A stretch of 64,000 bases of DNA from an uncultured SAR116 cluster alpha proteobacterium (GTDB taxonomy: Bacteria; Pseudomonadota; Alphaproteobacteria; Puniceispirillales; Puniceispirillaceae): assembly GCA_902573725.1 (NCBI GenBank), contig CACGLE010000002.1:1-64000 (forward strand), read 5' to 3'. Shown here one piece after another: positions 1 through 9,556 of this stretch (within the stretch, counting starts at the first letter, position 1; every line of letters starts with the position of its first letter). The notes below the pieces were generated by a model. The model saw only the letters and a list, made by a program, of their open reading frames with translations, searched no databases and was not told the origin of the DNA. The position numbers and the translations under genes are program-made.

Positions 1-609
1 CTAGATGTGCTTTTTAATAACGGTGCATACGCTATCCCTGCTGCTGTAGAAGATTTACCTACGAATGCCCTGCGATCTATTTTTGAGGCAAATTTATTTG
101 GCTGGCATACACTTACACGATTGGCGCTACCGATAATGTTTGCACAAAAATCTGGCCGCATTATTCAAAATTCATCTGTATTAGGATTTGCTGCAATGCA
201 ATTCAGAGGTGCATATGTTGCAACAAAATTTGCTCTTGAAGGATTAACGGACACAATGCGGCTGGAATTACGGGGAACTGGGATAGACGTTATTCTTATA
301 GAACCGGGACCAATTCGAACAAAAATCCGTGAAAACGCACTAATACAATTCGAAAAATGGATAGGTTGGGAAGAAGCTCGCCAAAAATCTACCTATGAGC
401 ATAAGTTAATTCCTCGTCTTTCAATAACCAACCCAGAAAAAGACTTATTCGAATTATCAGCCTCTTCTGTCAGTGAAGCTGTATGGCGCGCATCAACAGC
501 GAAAAAACCACGAGCTCGATATAGAGTAACGTGGGCAACAACACTAATGATGGTGACGAAGAGACTGTTTCCTACATGGCTAATTGATAATATTTCAAGA
601 CGTTATTGA
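1..609 (+). CDS. SDR-family oxidoreductase, 5' truncated by window edge
   Basis: The reading frame is open from base 1, so the GTG used by the ORF track at base 7 is only the first start codon in view. The N-terminal Rossmann glycine motif lies outside the window. What remains starts at the SDR NNAG-like segment (LFNNGAYA), then shows the serine step (IQNSSVLGF) and the YxxxK catalytic pair in AYVATKFALEGL, followed by the PGPIRT cofactor loop. These mark a classical short-chain dehydrogenase/reductase using NAD(P)H. The C-terminal tail (about 70 residues after PGPIRT) is longer than in minimal SDRs. The substrate cannot be told. It converges on the hyi-like gene with a 34-nt gap. Confidence 0.85.
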   Translation, partial: LDVLFNNGAYAIPAAVEDLPTNALRSIFEANLFGWHTLTRLALPIMFAQKSGRIIQNSSVLGFAAMQFRGAYVATKFALEGLTDTMRLELRGTGIDVILIEPGPIRTKIRENALIQFEKWIGWEEARQKSTYEHKLIPRLSITNPEKDLFELSASSVSEAVWRASTAKKPRARYRVTWATTLMMVTKRLFPTWLIDNISRRY

Positions 610-643
610 TTGATTAGCATCAAAATTCCAGTTCTTTCTGAGA

Positions 644-1426
644 TTAGGCCTGAAAATCTCTCATCCATTCTAATGTATCTTCCGTGTGCCCTGTCGGCTG
701 ATATTCAGCTCCAAAATATCCAGAATAACCTTCCTCTTTAAAGCTATTGAACAATAGGGGATATGAAAACGCATTTTTATTTGGCTCATTTCTGCCTGGA
801 AATGACGCAAACTGGATGTGAAAGATATCCTGTTTTAAATATTTAAATGCCTTAAAAAGAGCCTCTTTTGAACCCGTTATGTGTAACATATGAAAACAGT
901 CGAACATAATACCTACCCTATCAGAATTAATTTTTTCGATTACATCTCTTGCTCTTTGAACTGAAGACATAAAATAACCAGGAACAGAATATGAATTAAT
1001 AGGCTCGATTATAATCTTTACGTTTGTGCCCTCTAACTTTTCTAGGGCATAATTAATATTCTGACACAAGGTATCAAAAGCAGAATGATCAGATGTTATT
1101 CCAGACATAATGTGTATATATTGAACATTGATTTCTTTAGCATATTCAACAGCTCTATCTATTGCCTGCTGTGCTTGTGGTATAGCATCATGAAGTGCTG
1201 ATAATCCAAATTGTCCTTTTTCACCTTTAGATGTGTTTATAGCTAGCATTGGTATAGCCTCATCCTCACACACCCGCCTCAAATCATGTGGAGAACATGC
1301 ATAAGGTCTCTGGCATTCAACTGCCTGGAAACCCGCTCCAGATGAGCGAACTATTGCTTCAATAAGTCCGTACTCAGTAAATAAATATCCTAGGTTTGCA
1401 GAAAGGGAATAACTCTTCAATTGCAT
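644..1426 (-). CDS. Hydroxypyruvate isomerase-like TIM-barrel sugar isomerase
   Basis: The 260-aa product has the layout of the AP-endonuclease-2-like TIM-barrel isomerases of the Hyi/OtnI group. The metal and acid residues expected for the family are visible: IIEPINSY (Glu, strand 5), MFDCFHML (Asp and His) and a C-terminal GAEYQPTGHT segment with the second Glu. Hyi converts hydroxypyruvate to tartronate semialdehyde, and OtnI-type relatives isomerise 2-oxo-tetronates. The sequence alone does not separate these. The start ATG is preceded in transcript sense by AAAAGAGGAGA, a good ribosome site. No glyoxylate carboligase or glycerate genes are adjacent, so the pathway role is inferred. Confidence 0.75.
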   Translation of the reverse strand: MQLKSYSLSANLGYLFTEYGLIEAIVRSSGAGFQAVECQRPYACSPHDLRRVCEDEAIPMLAINTSKGEKGQFGLSALHDAIPQAQQAIDRAVEYAKEINVQYIHIMSGITSDHSAFDTLCQNINYALEKLEGTNVKIIIEPINSYSVPGYFMSSVQRARDVIEKINSDRVGIMFDCFHMLHITGSKEALFKAFKYLKQDIFHIQFASFPGRNEPNKNAFSYPLLFNSFKEEGYSGYFGAEYQPTGHTEDTLEWMRDFQA

Positions 1427-1593
1427 TCTCCTCTTTTAAATCTACACTCAACGTTATTTAACCAAAAAGTGATTTTATATTCTGACTTATAACAGGCTGA
1501 CCGAAAGCGATTGAATACAGCACTAATTGCAGATACACTATTAGTCTTTCAAAATATTACAAGTACGAAAATATATCTAAGGGGACTTAATCA

Positions 1594-2034
1594 ATGCGCT
1601 ATATTCATACGATGGTAAGGGTTAAAAATTTGGACACATCACTTGATTTCTATTGCGACAAGCTTGGTTTCATTGAATTAGGTAGATATGATTCTGAAAA
1701 AGGCCGATTTACTAATGTGTTTTTATGTGCCCCCAAAGATAAAAGCTTAGCAGAAGAATCAAGATCCCCCGAATTGGAATTAACTTATAATTGGGATCCA
1801 GAGGATTATACAAGTGGACGAAATTTTGGTCATCTTGCCTACCGGGTAAATGATATTTATCAAATATGTAGGGACTTGATTGATAAGGGTGTGACTATAA
1901 ATAGGCCTCCTCGGGATGGCTATATGGCATTTATTAAATCTCCAGATGGTATTTCTATTGAGCTACTGCAGGAAGGAGAAAGGCTGCCCATTCAGGAGCC
2001 ATGGAACTCAATGCCTAATTCTGGAAGTTGGTAG
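1594..2034 (+). CDS. gloA: Lactoylglutathione lyase (glyoxalase I)
   Basis: This is a VOC-fold protein of 146 aa, a typical glyoxalase I length. The four metal-ligand positions can be placed: His in RYIHTMVRV, Glu in PELELTYNW, His in GHLAYRV and Glu in GISIELLQEG. It would convert the methylglyoxal-glutathione hemithioacetal to S-lactoylglutathione in the cytoplasm. The ATG follows AAGGGGACTTAATCA, a good Shine-Dalgarno. The stop is only 5 nt before gloB, so the two detoxification enzymes are almost certainly co-transcribed. Confidence 0.92.
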   Translation: MRYIHTMVRVKNLDTSLDFYCDKLGFIELGRYDSEKGRFTNVFLCAPKDKSLAEESRSPELELTYNWDPEDYTSGRNFGHLAYRVNDIYQICRDLIDKGVTINRPPRDGYMAFIKSPDGISIELLQEGERLPIQEPWNSMPNSGSW

Positions 2035-2039
2035 TAAAT

Positions 2040-2813
2040 ATGTCCAGGATCGAAATTATTCAATTTAAATATCTTTCAGATAATTATGGTGTTTTGCTTC
2101 ATGACAAACACACTAAAAAGACTGTTGCAATTGATGCTGGTGATGAAGCTTCCTATAACAAAGCCCTTGATGCCCAGGGATGGCAATTATCTGAAATATG
2201 GGTGACACATCATCATTGGGATCATACTGACGGCATACAAGGCTTGTACGAGCGATGGCAATGTAAGGTAATTGGGCCAGCTAAAGACTCAACTGTGCCA
2301 ATCGCTCATCTATCTCAAGGCATAACTGAGGGTAATAGTTTTTTGTTTGCTGACTCAACTGTAAAAGTTATTCATACACCAGGCCACACGCTTGATATGA
2401 TAAATTTTTACCTGCCATCAGAAAATATTTTATTTTCAGGTGATACATTGTTTTCGCTAGGTTGTGGAAGAGTTTTTGAAGGCGATATGAATATGATGTA
2501 CAACAGTATAAATAAAATTTCAGCTCTTCCTGATAAGACGACAATTTACTGCAGCCATGAATACACTATAGCTAATGGGAAGTTTGCATTAAACGTTGAG
2601 GGCGACAACAAATCACTTATAGCTCGTATAAATCAAGTTGAGGAACTTATTGCTGCAAATAAACCTACTATTCCAACAACTTTAGAATTAGAAAAACAGA
2701 CAAATCCATTTCTTCGAACCTCTTCACCATCAATAAGAAATAAATTAGGACTCAAAAATGCTAGTGAGGTCGAAGTTTTCTCTGCCCTGAGAACTGCGAA
2801 GGATAATTTCTAG
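2040..2813 (+). CDS. gloB: Hydroxyacylglutathione hydrolase (glyoxalase II)
   Basis: This metallo-beta-lactamase-fold hydrolase finishes the glyoxalase route by splitting S-lactoylglutathione to D-lactate and glutathione. The binuclear metal motif is present as THHHWDHTDG near residue 55, with further ligands in HTPGHTLD, FSGDTLF and CSHEYT. The C-terminal helical domain contains the family NPFLR motif. The ORF track begins at a TTG at 2028, inside the gloA end. The ATG at 2040 (MSRIEIIQF) gives the usual length of about 257 aa and is preferred. It lies directly downstream of gloA. Confidence 0.93.
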   Translation: MSRIEIIQFKYLSDNYGVLLHDKHTKKTVAIDAGDEASYNKALDAQGWQLSEIWVTHHHWDHTDGIQGLYERWQCKVIGPAKDSTVPIAHLSQGITEGNSFLFADSTVKVIHTPGHTLDMINFYLPSENILFSGDTLFSLGCGRVFEGDMNMMYNSINKISALPDKTTIYCSHEYTIANGKFALNVEGDNKSLIARINQVEELIAANKPTIPTTLELEKQTNPFLRTSSPSIRNKLGLKNASEVEVFSALRTAKDNF

Positions 2814-2834
2814 AAATCAAAACGTTAGATAATA

Positions 2835-3062
2835 TTATACGCCTAAATCTATTTTATCTGCTTTACGTTGCGCGCGTTTTTTCTTTCGCATCTTTATAAT
2901 TTGCTTTGCTTGACCTTGCGTAAGACAATCTGGACAAACGCACTTTCCTGCCAGATCAAAATTCGTTCGTAGGTTGGGCAAATTATGACACCAGCATGTT
3001 TTTCCTTTGTTAGAACCACACTGGAATTTAGTACCACATTCGTCACATTCTAACCGTTGCAT
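2835..3062 (-). CDS. Small cysteine-rich CWC-type protein
   Basis: The 75-aa basic protein has eight cysteines arranged as CDECGTKFQCG, TCWCHNLP and CVCPDC, followed by a Lys/Arg-rich tail. The CxxC, CWC and CxxC spacing matches the uncharacterised bacterial Cys-rich CWC family, which probably binds zinc. No function is established. It is convergent with gloB and lies between it and typA, 77 nt downstream of the typA stop-side neighbour. It may be expressed alone. Confidence 0.65.
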   Translation of the reverse strand: MQRLECDECGTKFQCGSNKGKTCWCHNLPNLRTNFDLAGKCVCPDCLTQGQAKQIIKMRKKKRAQRKADKIDLGV

Positions 3063-3139
3063 ATTTTTCTACTTATAAGTTGCAGCCTTTTAAATTACGA
3101 CATTATCAAAATGTTATTTTAAACAAAAATCAAACATCT

Positions 3140-4951
3140 CTAATTCCTCGCCGCTTTCTTTCTTTCATGCGACAATAAATATTGCTTTCGTAGACGTAAT
3201 TTCATTGGTGTTACTTCAAGTAACTCATCATGATTCAGATATGCCATCATATCCTCTAGTGAGAGATTCCGTTGCGGTGACAAGGAAACAGCATCATCTG
3301 TCCCCGACGCACGCACATTTGTAAGTTTTTTTCCTTTTAGAACGTTTACTTCCAGATCATTATCACGGTTATGTTCTCCAACAATCATTCCCTGATACAC
3401 AGGAGTCTGATGAGAAATAAACATTACCCCTCGATCTTGCAGATTAAACAGAGCATAAGCAACAGCTTGGCCTGTATCATTAGAGATCAAGACACCATTT
3501 CTGCGCCCAGGAATATCTCCCTTATATTTTGCATAACTATGAAACAACCGATTGATAACACCTGTGCCTCTTGTGTCTGTGAGAAACTTACTTTGAAAGC
3601 CAATCAGCCCGCGTGATGGAGCAAGAAACGTAAGTCTAGTTTTGCCTGCGCCGACCTCACGCATATCCATCATTTCAGCCTTTCGGCGATTCAAAGAATC
3701 AATAACTGAACTTGAATATTCAGAATCCACATCTATTATCACTTCTTCAATCGGCTCTAAACGCTGTCCTTCTTCTTGCTTGTAGAGAACTCTTGGTCTT
3801 GAGACTGTAAGTTCAAAACCCTCTCTTCTCATTGTTTCAATTAGCACACCAAGTTGTAATTCACCCCTGCCACCGATTTCAAAAGAATCCTTGTTATCAC
3901 TCTCTGAGAATGTAATTGCTACATTTGTCTCTGCTTCTGATAGCAATCGTTCGCGAATCATTGTTGAGGTAACCTTCTTACCTTCCTGACCAGCAAATGG
4001 TGAATCATTCACAGTAATGGTAACTGACATTGTTGGAGGGTCGATTGGCGTTGACTGAATGGGCTGCTTTTGTTCAGAGTTACAGATTGTGTCAGAAACA
4101 GAAGTTTTTGCTAAACCAGCGATGCAAATTATATCACCTGCTTCAACCCTATCTACAGGCACTCTATTTGTCCCCTCAAAATGCATTAATTTAGTTAGCC
4201 TACCGTGTTCAATAATATTACCAGTAAGATCTAAAGCGCGGACCTGCTCGTTCATTTTTGCTGTCCCTTGTACGACTTTTCCAGTAAGGCATCTTCCCAG
4301 AAACTGGTCTGAGTCAAGCAATGTCGCTAGCATTGCGAAAGGCGCTTTTAAATCTTGTTTTGGTGGGGGTACATGTTCCAAAATTAAATTCAATAATGGT
4401 TCTAATGAGGAGCGTTCATTTTCCAGGTCTGTTACACACCATCCGTCTCGACCTGATGCATACAAAATTGGAAACTCAAGCTGCTGCTCATTTGCTTCAA
4501 GAGCAACAAATAAGTCAAACACCTCGTCCACCACCTCTTCCGGGCGACCATCCGGTCTGTCTACCTTATTTATAATAACGATTGGCCTTAAGCCAAGAGC
4601 AAGTGCTTTTCCTAAAACAAATTTTGTCTGAGGCATTGGACCCTCAGCAGCATCAGTTAGTAATATAACCCCATCAGCCATATGTAAAACACGCTCAACT
4701 TCTCCACCAAAATCAGCATGTCCTGGTGTGTCAATGATATTTATTCTCACATTCTTCCAGCGTATAGATGTTGGCTTAGCGAGAATTGTAATGCCTCTCT
4801 CTTTTTCCAATTCACCTGAATCCATCAATCTTTCGCTAATTGATTGATTATCGCGGAACATGCCAGATTGTTTCATAATTGAATCAATTAGGGTTGTTTT
4901 ACCATGATCAACGTGGGCAATAATTGCAATATTGCGTAATTCTTGAGTCAT
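3140..4951 (-). CDS. typA: Ribosome-associated translational GTPase TypA/BipA
   Basis: This 603-aa GTPase has the normal length for TypA. The G motifs are intact: G1 AHVDHGKTT near residue 12, G2 in ERGITI, G3 [10 protein letters not shown] and G4 NKVDRPDG. After the G domain come the beta-barrel, the EF-G III/V-like domains ([17 protein letters not shown]) and the TypA-specific C-terminal domain with [13 protein letters not shown] and RLRKQYL. It binds the ribosome at the EF-G site and supports 50S assembly and growth under stress or cold. It stands alone on the minus strand. The ORF-track entries on the plus strand here are antisense shadows. Confidence 0.97.
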   Translation of the reverse strand: MTQELRNIAIIAHVDHGKTTLIDSIMKQSGMFRDNQSISERLMDSGELEKERGITILAKPTSIRWKNVRINIIDTPGHADFGGEVERVLHMADGVILLTDAAEGPMPQTKFVLGKALALGLRPIVIINKVDRPDGRPEEVVDEVFDLFVALEANEQQLEFPILYASGRDGWCVTDLENERSSLEPLLNLILEHVPPPKQDLKAPFAMLATLLDSDQFLGRCLTGKVVQGTAKMNEQVRALDLTGNIIEHGRLTKLMHFEGTNRVPVDRVEAGDIICIAGLAKTSVSDTICNSEQKQPIQSTPIDPPTMSVTITVNDSPFAGQEGKKVTSTMIRERLLSEAETNVAITFSESDNKDSFEIGGRGELQLGVLIETMRREGFELTVSRPRVLYKQEEGQRLEPIEEVIIDVDSEYSSSVIDSLNRRKAEMMDMREVGAGKTRLTFLAPSRGLIGFQSKFLTDTRGTGVINRLFHSYAKYKGDIPGRRNGVLISNDTGQAVAYALFNLQDRGVMFISHQTPVYQGMIVGEHNRDNDLEVNVLKGKKLTNVRASGTDDAVSLSPQRNLSLEDMMAYLNHDELLEVTPMKLRLRKQYLLSHERKKAARN

Positions 4952-5030
4952 TTCGTTAAGACCTTATTATGGGAGCTTGAAGAAGGTGTCCTACATCTTT
5001 CTTTGCATAAAAGAAATCAAAATGTGTTTA

Positions 5031-5669
5031 TTAGGTGAATTTTTCTACCAGAATTATGCCTGCATTTTTCATTTTTGCTAATTGACGAGCGAGTGAACCA
5101 TCCAGGTCAATTGCTCTACAGGCAGAAAGGATAACAGTCACGGTAAAGCCAAGGCGTGCCGCATCAAGCGCCGAATAAGCAACACAATAATCAGTTGCAA
5201 GGCCAGCCAGATAAATGTTTTTAATTTGCTTAGTGGCTAGCCATCCTTCTAGGCCAGTAGGAGTGTTACCGTCATTTTCAAAGAACGCTGAATAACTATC
5301 TATTTCATGGCGGTATCCTTTACGTATTATTGTTTGTGCAGGAGCTGTATTCAATTCTGGGTGAAATGCTGCTCCAGGACTGTTTTGTATACAGTGGTCA
5401 GGCCACAAAGTTTGATCGCCGTAGGGCATTTTTACAGAAGAAAAAGGGGGTTTACCTTTATGAGAGCTCGCAAAACTGGAATGTGATGCTGGATGCCAAT
5501 CTTGGGTAAAGACTACATTACTAAATGAGCCAATTAATTTGTTTATCGGTTGCACAACCTGGTCTCCATGCATTACTGCTAGAGCTCCACCTGGACAGAA
5601 ATCATTCTGAACATCAATCACCAGTAAACAGCTATTGCTTTCATTTGAGCTAATATCTCTTAACTTCAT
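5031..5669 (-). CDS. pncA: Nicotinamidase
   Basis: This isochorismatase-fold amidohydrolase (212 aa) hydrolyses nicotinamide to nicotinate for NAD salvage. The catalytic triad is visible: Asp in [12 protein letters not shown], Lys in [13 protein letters not shown] and Cys in [12 protein letters not shown]. The metal site is in [11 protein letters not shown]. Its ATG overlaps the tdk stop by 4 nt (ATGA), so translation of the two is likely coupled. Pairing nicotinamide salvage with thymidine kinase fits the nucleoside-recycling character of the region. Confidence 0.93.
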   Translation of the reverse strand: MKLRDISSNESNSCLLVIDVQNDFCPGGALAVMHGDQVVQPINKLIGSFSNVVFTQDWHPASHSSFASSHKGKPPFSSVKMPYGDQTLWPDHCIQNSPGAAFHPELNTAPAQTIIRKGYRHEIDSYSAFFENDGNTPTGLEGWLATKQIKNIYLAGLATDYCVAYSALDAARLGFTVTVILSACRAIDLDGSLARQLAKMKNAGIILVEKFT

Positions 5670-6256
5670 GTTTTAATTTCCTCACCCATCGCTTCAGACC
5701 AATGACGTCTGCATAATGAGATATATTTATCGTTACCACCTATTTCAATTTGTGCGCCGTCCTTCACTACTTTTCCATCTGCTGATTGTCTTACAACCAT
5801 GGTAGCCTTTCTTCCACAATGACAAATCGTTCTAATTTCTCTGATATCATCAGCTATCGCAAGAAGCTCACCAGAGCCTTCAAACAACTTTCCCTGAAAA
5901 TCAGTTCGTAGACCATAACACATAACAGGAAGGTCGAGCTGATCCGCAACTCTAGCCAATTGCCACACTTGCTTTTTTGATAGGAACTGAGCTTCATCAA
6001 CCAAAACACATGAACGCTTTTTCTCAAAATCAGACTTTTTAATTAAAGAAAAAAGATCTGTATCCTCGCGAAATGTAAAGGCATCTGCACTAAGCCCGAT
6101 CCTAGATGCAATCACACCAGGGCCTGCTCGTGTATCTAATTTTGCTGTTAGAAGGAGTGTTTGCATACCTCTTTCCTGATAGTTATGAGAAGCCTGCAAT
6201 AATATCGTTGATTTTCCCGCGTTCATTGCGGAATAAGAAAAATACAATTTAGCCAA
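5666..6256 (-). CDS. tdk: Thymidine kinase
   Basis: This is a type II thymidine kinase of 196 aa. The P-loop is [10 protein letters not shown] near residue 8, the Walker B-like segment is [10 protein letters not shown], the lasso-domain zinc ligands are in CHCGRK and CRRHW, and the thymidine-binding tyrosine region is near the C terminus. It phosphorylates imported thymidine (or deoxyuridine) to dTMP with ATP. It is the first gene of a tdk-pncA pair. Its upstream region is shared with the divergent upp gene and holds an inverted repeat. Confidence 0.95.
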   Translation of the reverse strand: MAKLYFSYSAMNAGKSTILLQASHNYQERGMQTLLLTAKLDTRAGPGVIASRIGLSADAFTFREDTDLFSLIKKSDFEKKRSCVLVDEAQFLSKKQVWQLARVADQLDLPVMCYGLRTDFQGKLFEGSGELLAIADDIREIRTICHCGRKATMVVRQSADGKVVKDGAQIEIGGNDKYISLCRRHWSEAMGEEIKT

Positions 6257-6292
6257 GATTGCTCTCTATTCACAAGATGTATTTAAATATAA

Positions 6293-6335
6293 CAGTTGTT
6301 AAATTGTCAAAATATGAAGATATAATCAACAACTG
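6293..6335. repeat. Inverted repeat between tdk and upp
   Basis: CAGTTGTT (6293-6300) and AACAACTG (6328-6335) are perfect 8-bp inverted arms separated by 27 nt, with a TATAAT-like element at 6321-6326 between them. The pair sits in the divergent tdk/upp promoter region. It could be a split operator for a nucleoside-responsive repressor. There is no direct evidence of binding, and AT-rich DNA produces such pairs by chance. Confidence 0.3.
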
Positions 6336-6426
6336 CTTTAGCACCCCATCTTTTTTCTAAAATAAAACATACGATAGAATAGTTTCATCTTGAAAATACC
6401 TCCAAAAAAATAGATAACATTTAATC

Positions 6427-7056
6427 ATGGATTCTTTAACCGTTCTTGACCACCCTGTTTTGAGTCACAAACTTGCAATTTTGCGAGATGAAAATACACG
6501 TTCACCAGAATTTCGAAAAACATTGCTAGAAATCGGGCATATTATGAGTTGGCCTGTGTTTTCACACTTCTCAGTAGCAAAAAAAGAAATAACGACACCT
6601 ATGGAGAATACAACTCAAAATGTTCTTACTTCTCCATATCCATGTATTGTATCTATCCTTCGAGCTGGAAATGGTATGGCAGATGCGCTATCGGCAACTC
6701 TCCCGGAGGCACCAATCGGATATATTGGAATGCAACGAAACGCAAATACTCATTTGGCAGAACCGTACTTTAAAAAACTACCTGACCAAATTCAGAATAG
6801 ACAAATTATACTTGTTGACCCCATGCTCGCCTCAGGAAGTTCAGCAGAACAGGCCGCTGATTTTTTAAAAAGAGATGGAGCAAAAAATATTTTGTTTGTC
6901 TGCTTAGTGGCTGCACCAGAAGGAATTGAGTACTTTCACAAAAATCACCCTGATATTCCAATCATTACGGCAGCACTTGACCGTGAACTTGATGAAAATG
7001 CTTATATTCTTCCCGGTCTAGGAGATGCTGGTGATAGAATTTATGGTACTGAATAA
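6427..7056 (+). CDS. upp: Uracil phosphoribosyltransferase
   Basis: This type I PRTase of 209 aa has the standard length for Upp. It makes UMP from uracil and PRPP. The PRPP-binding loop is seen as ILVDPMLASGSSAEQA near residue 130, preceded by the flexible loop region (SILRAGNGMADAL). The C-terminal uracil-binding GLGDAGDRIYGT is intact. It converges on cdd with a 3-nt gap. In context it would recapture uracil released by the nucleoside hydrolase of the neighbouring operon. Confidence 0.96.
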   Translation: MDSLTVLDHPVLSHKLAILRDENTRSPEFRKTLLEIGHIMSWPVFSHFSVAKKEITTPMENTTQNVLTSPYPCIVSILRAGNGMADALSATLPEAPIGYIGMQRNANTHLAEPYFKKLPDQIQNRQIILVDPMLASGSSAEQAADFLKRDGAKNILFVCLVAAPEGIEYFHKNHPDIPIITAALDRELDENAYILPGLGDAGDRIYGTE

Positions 7057-7059
7057 AAT

Positions 7060-7464
7060 TCAGAATAAATTATCTGGACCAAAGGAAGCTGGCAGAAGTG
7101 CTTCTAAAATGAATCGCTTTTGAAACATTTCTTCATCGCAAATTAAAACAGGTGTTTTCAGAGCTGAAAATTCACGTATTTTTTGTCTACACCCCCCACA
7201 GGGAGTGCATAATTCTGAACCACTACCGCTAATCGCTATCAATTTAATTTTTTTGCCCCCTGAAGCAATCATAGAAGATATAGCACCTGCTTCTGCACAA
7301 GTTCCTTGTGGATAAGCAGCGTTTTCTACGTTTACGCCTAAATGAATATTTTTCAATTCATCTAATATTGCCACACCAACTTTAAATTTTGAATAAGGTG
7401 CATATGCATTTTTTCTAACTGTAATAGCAGATTCACATAATTGCTTTTCTACATGTGTTAGCAA
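7060..7464 (-). CDS. cdd: Cytidine deaminase
   Basis: This is a homotetrameric-type cytidine deaminase of 134 aa. The catalytic His-Ala-Glu motif of the superfamily appears as the Cys-Ala-Glu variant normal for this class (GTCAEAGAI). The two other zinc cysteines are in CTPCGGCRQKI. The N-terminal substrate motif is YAPYSKFKVG and NVENAAYP follows. It converts cytidine and deoxycytidine to the uracil nucleosides. It is the last gene of the long nucleoside operon, 6 nt after the second permease. Confidence 0.95.
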   Translation of the reverse strand: MLTHVEKQLCESAITVRKNAYAPYSKFKVGVAILDELKNIHLGVNVENAAYPQGTCAEAGAISSMIASGGKKIKLIAISGSGSELCTPCGGCRQKIREFSALKTPVLICDEEMFQKRFILEALLPASFGPDNLF

Positions 7465-7470
7465 ACAAGT

Positions 7471-8448
7471 CTACCTCTCTTTAATATATGGTTGTCCTAT
7501 AGCACGTGGAGGTGTAACTCCACCAATAAATCCAGCCAACAATATTACTGTAAGCAGATAAGGAAGAGCAATAAGTAAATCTGATGATATCTCACCAATT
7601 AGCATTATCTCAACTCCCTGAACACGCGCAGCAACAGCCTCCAAAAATCCAAAAAGTAAGCAAGCAAACAACGCAGGTACTGGTTTCCATTTACCAAAAA
7701 TCATCGCTGCTAGTGCAATATAACCTTTACCAGCTGTCATTTCTTTTACAAATCCAGCACCTGTAGCGGTGGATAGATAAACCCCCGCTAAACCACATAA
7801 AATCCCTGCAATTATAATAGCCTGAAAGCGCATCCTTGTTACGGATATTCCAGCAGAATCTATTGCCTCAGGTTTCTCACCTACCGCCCTAAGTCTGAGA
7901 CCAAAAGTTGTCTTAAATAATATATAAAAAGTTACACCAACGCTTGCTAATGCAGCCCATACCAATATGTTATGATCAGATAAGAGCTCTTTATAAATAA
8001 TTCCAAAAATTGGAACATTTTGTTCCATAAAATCCACAAATGGTAATTCTAAGGAATTAAACCTTGAGGTCCTTGGTAGTGTTGGAGTTTGTCCTCCCTG
8101 TCTGAATAAAGCAATACCAATAATAACAGTAAGACCTGAAGCCAAAATGTTTATCGCAAGTCCAGATATTACTTGATTCCCTCTGTGGATTATACATGCA
8201 AAACCATGAATGAGGCTCGCTATAATAGAAACGATAATAGCCGCTATTGCGCCAATCCAGGCCGAGCCTGTCGCATAAGCTGTTGCTGCAGCAACAAATG
8301 CGGCCATAAGCATCTTCCCTTCTAGGGATATATCAATTATTCCTGACCTCTCTGAAAAAATTCCTGCCATTGCACAAAAAATTAGAGGGGTAGCCACACG
8401 TAAAGTTGAGTCCAAAGCGAGCAAGAACTGAAACCAAAAATCAGTCAT
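7471..8448 (-). CDS. Nucleoside ABC transporter, permease (NupQ/YufQ type)
   Basis: This integral membrane permease (325 aa) belongs to the branched-chain-like BPD_transp_2 family used by BMP-type nucleoside importers. About 8-9 hydrophobic segments are visible. The cytoplasmic coupling loop is RLRAVGEKPEAIDSAGISV, in which the EAA-like region contacts the ATPase. The N-terminal RSGIIDISLEGKML motif is characteristic of the group. It overlaps the upstream permease by 8 nt and precedes cdd. It forms the channel with its partner permease at 8441-9556. Confidence 0.9.
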   Translation of the reverse strand: MTDFWFQFLLALDSTLRVATPLIFCAMAGIFSERSGIIDISLEGKMLMAAFVAAATAYATGSAWIGAIAAIIVSIIASLIHGFACIIHRGNQVISGLAINILASGLTVIIGIALFRQGGQTPTLPRTSRFNSLELPFVDFMEQNVPIFGIIYKELLSDHNILVWAALASVGVTFYILFKTTFGLRLRAVGEKPEAIDSAGISVTRMRFQAIIIAGILCGLAGVYLSTATGAGFVKEMTAGKGYIALAAMIFGKWKPVPALFACLLFGFLEAVAARVQGVEIMLIGEISSDLLIALPYLLTVILLAGFIGGVTPPRAIGQPYIKER

Positions 8449-9556
8449 TATTTGGCTCCTTTAAACGCTCCTCATTTAGAAATAATTTTTCCAGCATTGG
8501 ATTAAACATATATGCTAATGCACCAGAAAATAGAATAATAAGACCTTGTATCATTACCACCATATCTCTAGTAATCGTCTGAAATTCAAAATCAAGTTCA
8601 GCTCCACCTTGAAAGAGAGCACCAAATAATAAACTTGCAAATATTATCCCAAGTGGATGATTACGGCCCATAAGAGCAACTGCAATACCCGTAAAGCCAT
8701 ATCCTGATGTGAAATTTAAAATAACCCTATGTTGTACACCAAGAATTTCATTAACTGCCATCATGCCTGCTAGCGCACCTGAGATAGCCATGGTTATGAT
8801 GATAATAGTTTCTGGTTGATACCCTGCATATGTTGAGGCCTTTGGACTGAAGCCGGTGGCTCTAATTCGATATCCCAAATGAGTTCGCCATATCAACAGC
8901 CATACTAAAAAACAACATATTAAAGCCAAAACAAAAGATAAATTTAAAGGCGATCTGCCTATATCAAATCCTAATCTGTTCAAAATATCATGGAATTGCC
9001 ATAGCATTACACCATTCTGAAAAGAAATGGTTTCTGGTGACATTTGATTGGGAGCCATGAGCATGCCAGCGAGCAACCACACCATTATTGCAGAAGCAAT
9101 AAAATTAAACATAATCGTCGTAATGACAATATGACTGCCTCGCTTAGCTTGCAAATATCCTGGTATAAAACCCCAAATAGCTCCGAATAAAGCAGACCCT
9201 AAGATTGCTAGAGCAATCACAACTAGAACTGGAAGAATTCCTCCAAGACTAAGTGCAACCAATCCAATGCCTAATCCTCCCATTGCTGCCTGACCTTCTC
9301 CACCTATGTTGAACAACATTGCATGAAAAGCAACAGCAACCGCTAAACCAGTAAAAATAAAGTTAGTTGTATAGAACAACGTATACCCAAGTCCACCCTT
9401 GTATACAAAAGCACCTTTTAACATAACAGATAATGCTGTAAATGGGTTTTCACCAATTATTGCTATGATAATTCCTGCAACAAATAACGCTGTTAAAAGA
9501 TTCAAAATTGGTATGACACATATATCCACATATCTTGGCAATCTTGACGCTTGCAT
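8441..9556 (-). CDS. Nucleoside ABC transporter, permease (NupP/YufP type)
   Basis: This is the second permease of the BMP-type importer (371 aa). The family motifs include FNIGGEGQAAMG, where the group typically reads FNIGAEGQ, IPGYLQAKRGSHIVITTIM and the coupling loop RIRATGFSPKASTYAG. Multiple transmembrane segments run through the protein. The start overlaps the stop of the ATPase gene by 1 nt, and the 3' end overlaps the next permease by 8 nt. It is therefore translated as one unit with them. Confidence 0.9.
   Translation of the reverse strand: MQASRLPRYVDICVIPILNLLTALFVAGIIIAIIGENPFTALSVMLKGAFVYKGGLGYTLFYTTNFIFTGLAVAVAFHAMLFNIGGEGQAAMGGLGIGLVALSLGGILPVLVVIALAILGSALFGAIWGFIPGYLQAKRGSHIVITTIMFNFIASAIMVWLLAGMLMAPNQMSPETISFQNGVMLWQFHDILNRLGFDIGRSPLNLSFVLALICCFLVWLLIWRTHLGYRIRATGFSPKASTYAGYQPETIIIITMAISGALAGMMAVNEILGVQHRVILNFTSGYGFTGIAVALMGRNHPLGIIFASLLFGALFQGGAELDFEFQTITRDMVVMIQGLIILFSGALAYMFNPMLEKLFLNEERLKEPNND

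Noticed and set aside
4059-4631. 190-aa plus-strand ORF
   Set aside because: It is antisense to typA, and the composition follows the complementary codons of the GTPase.
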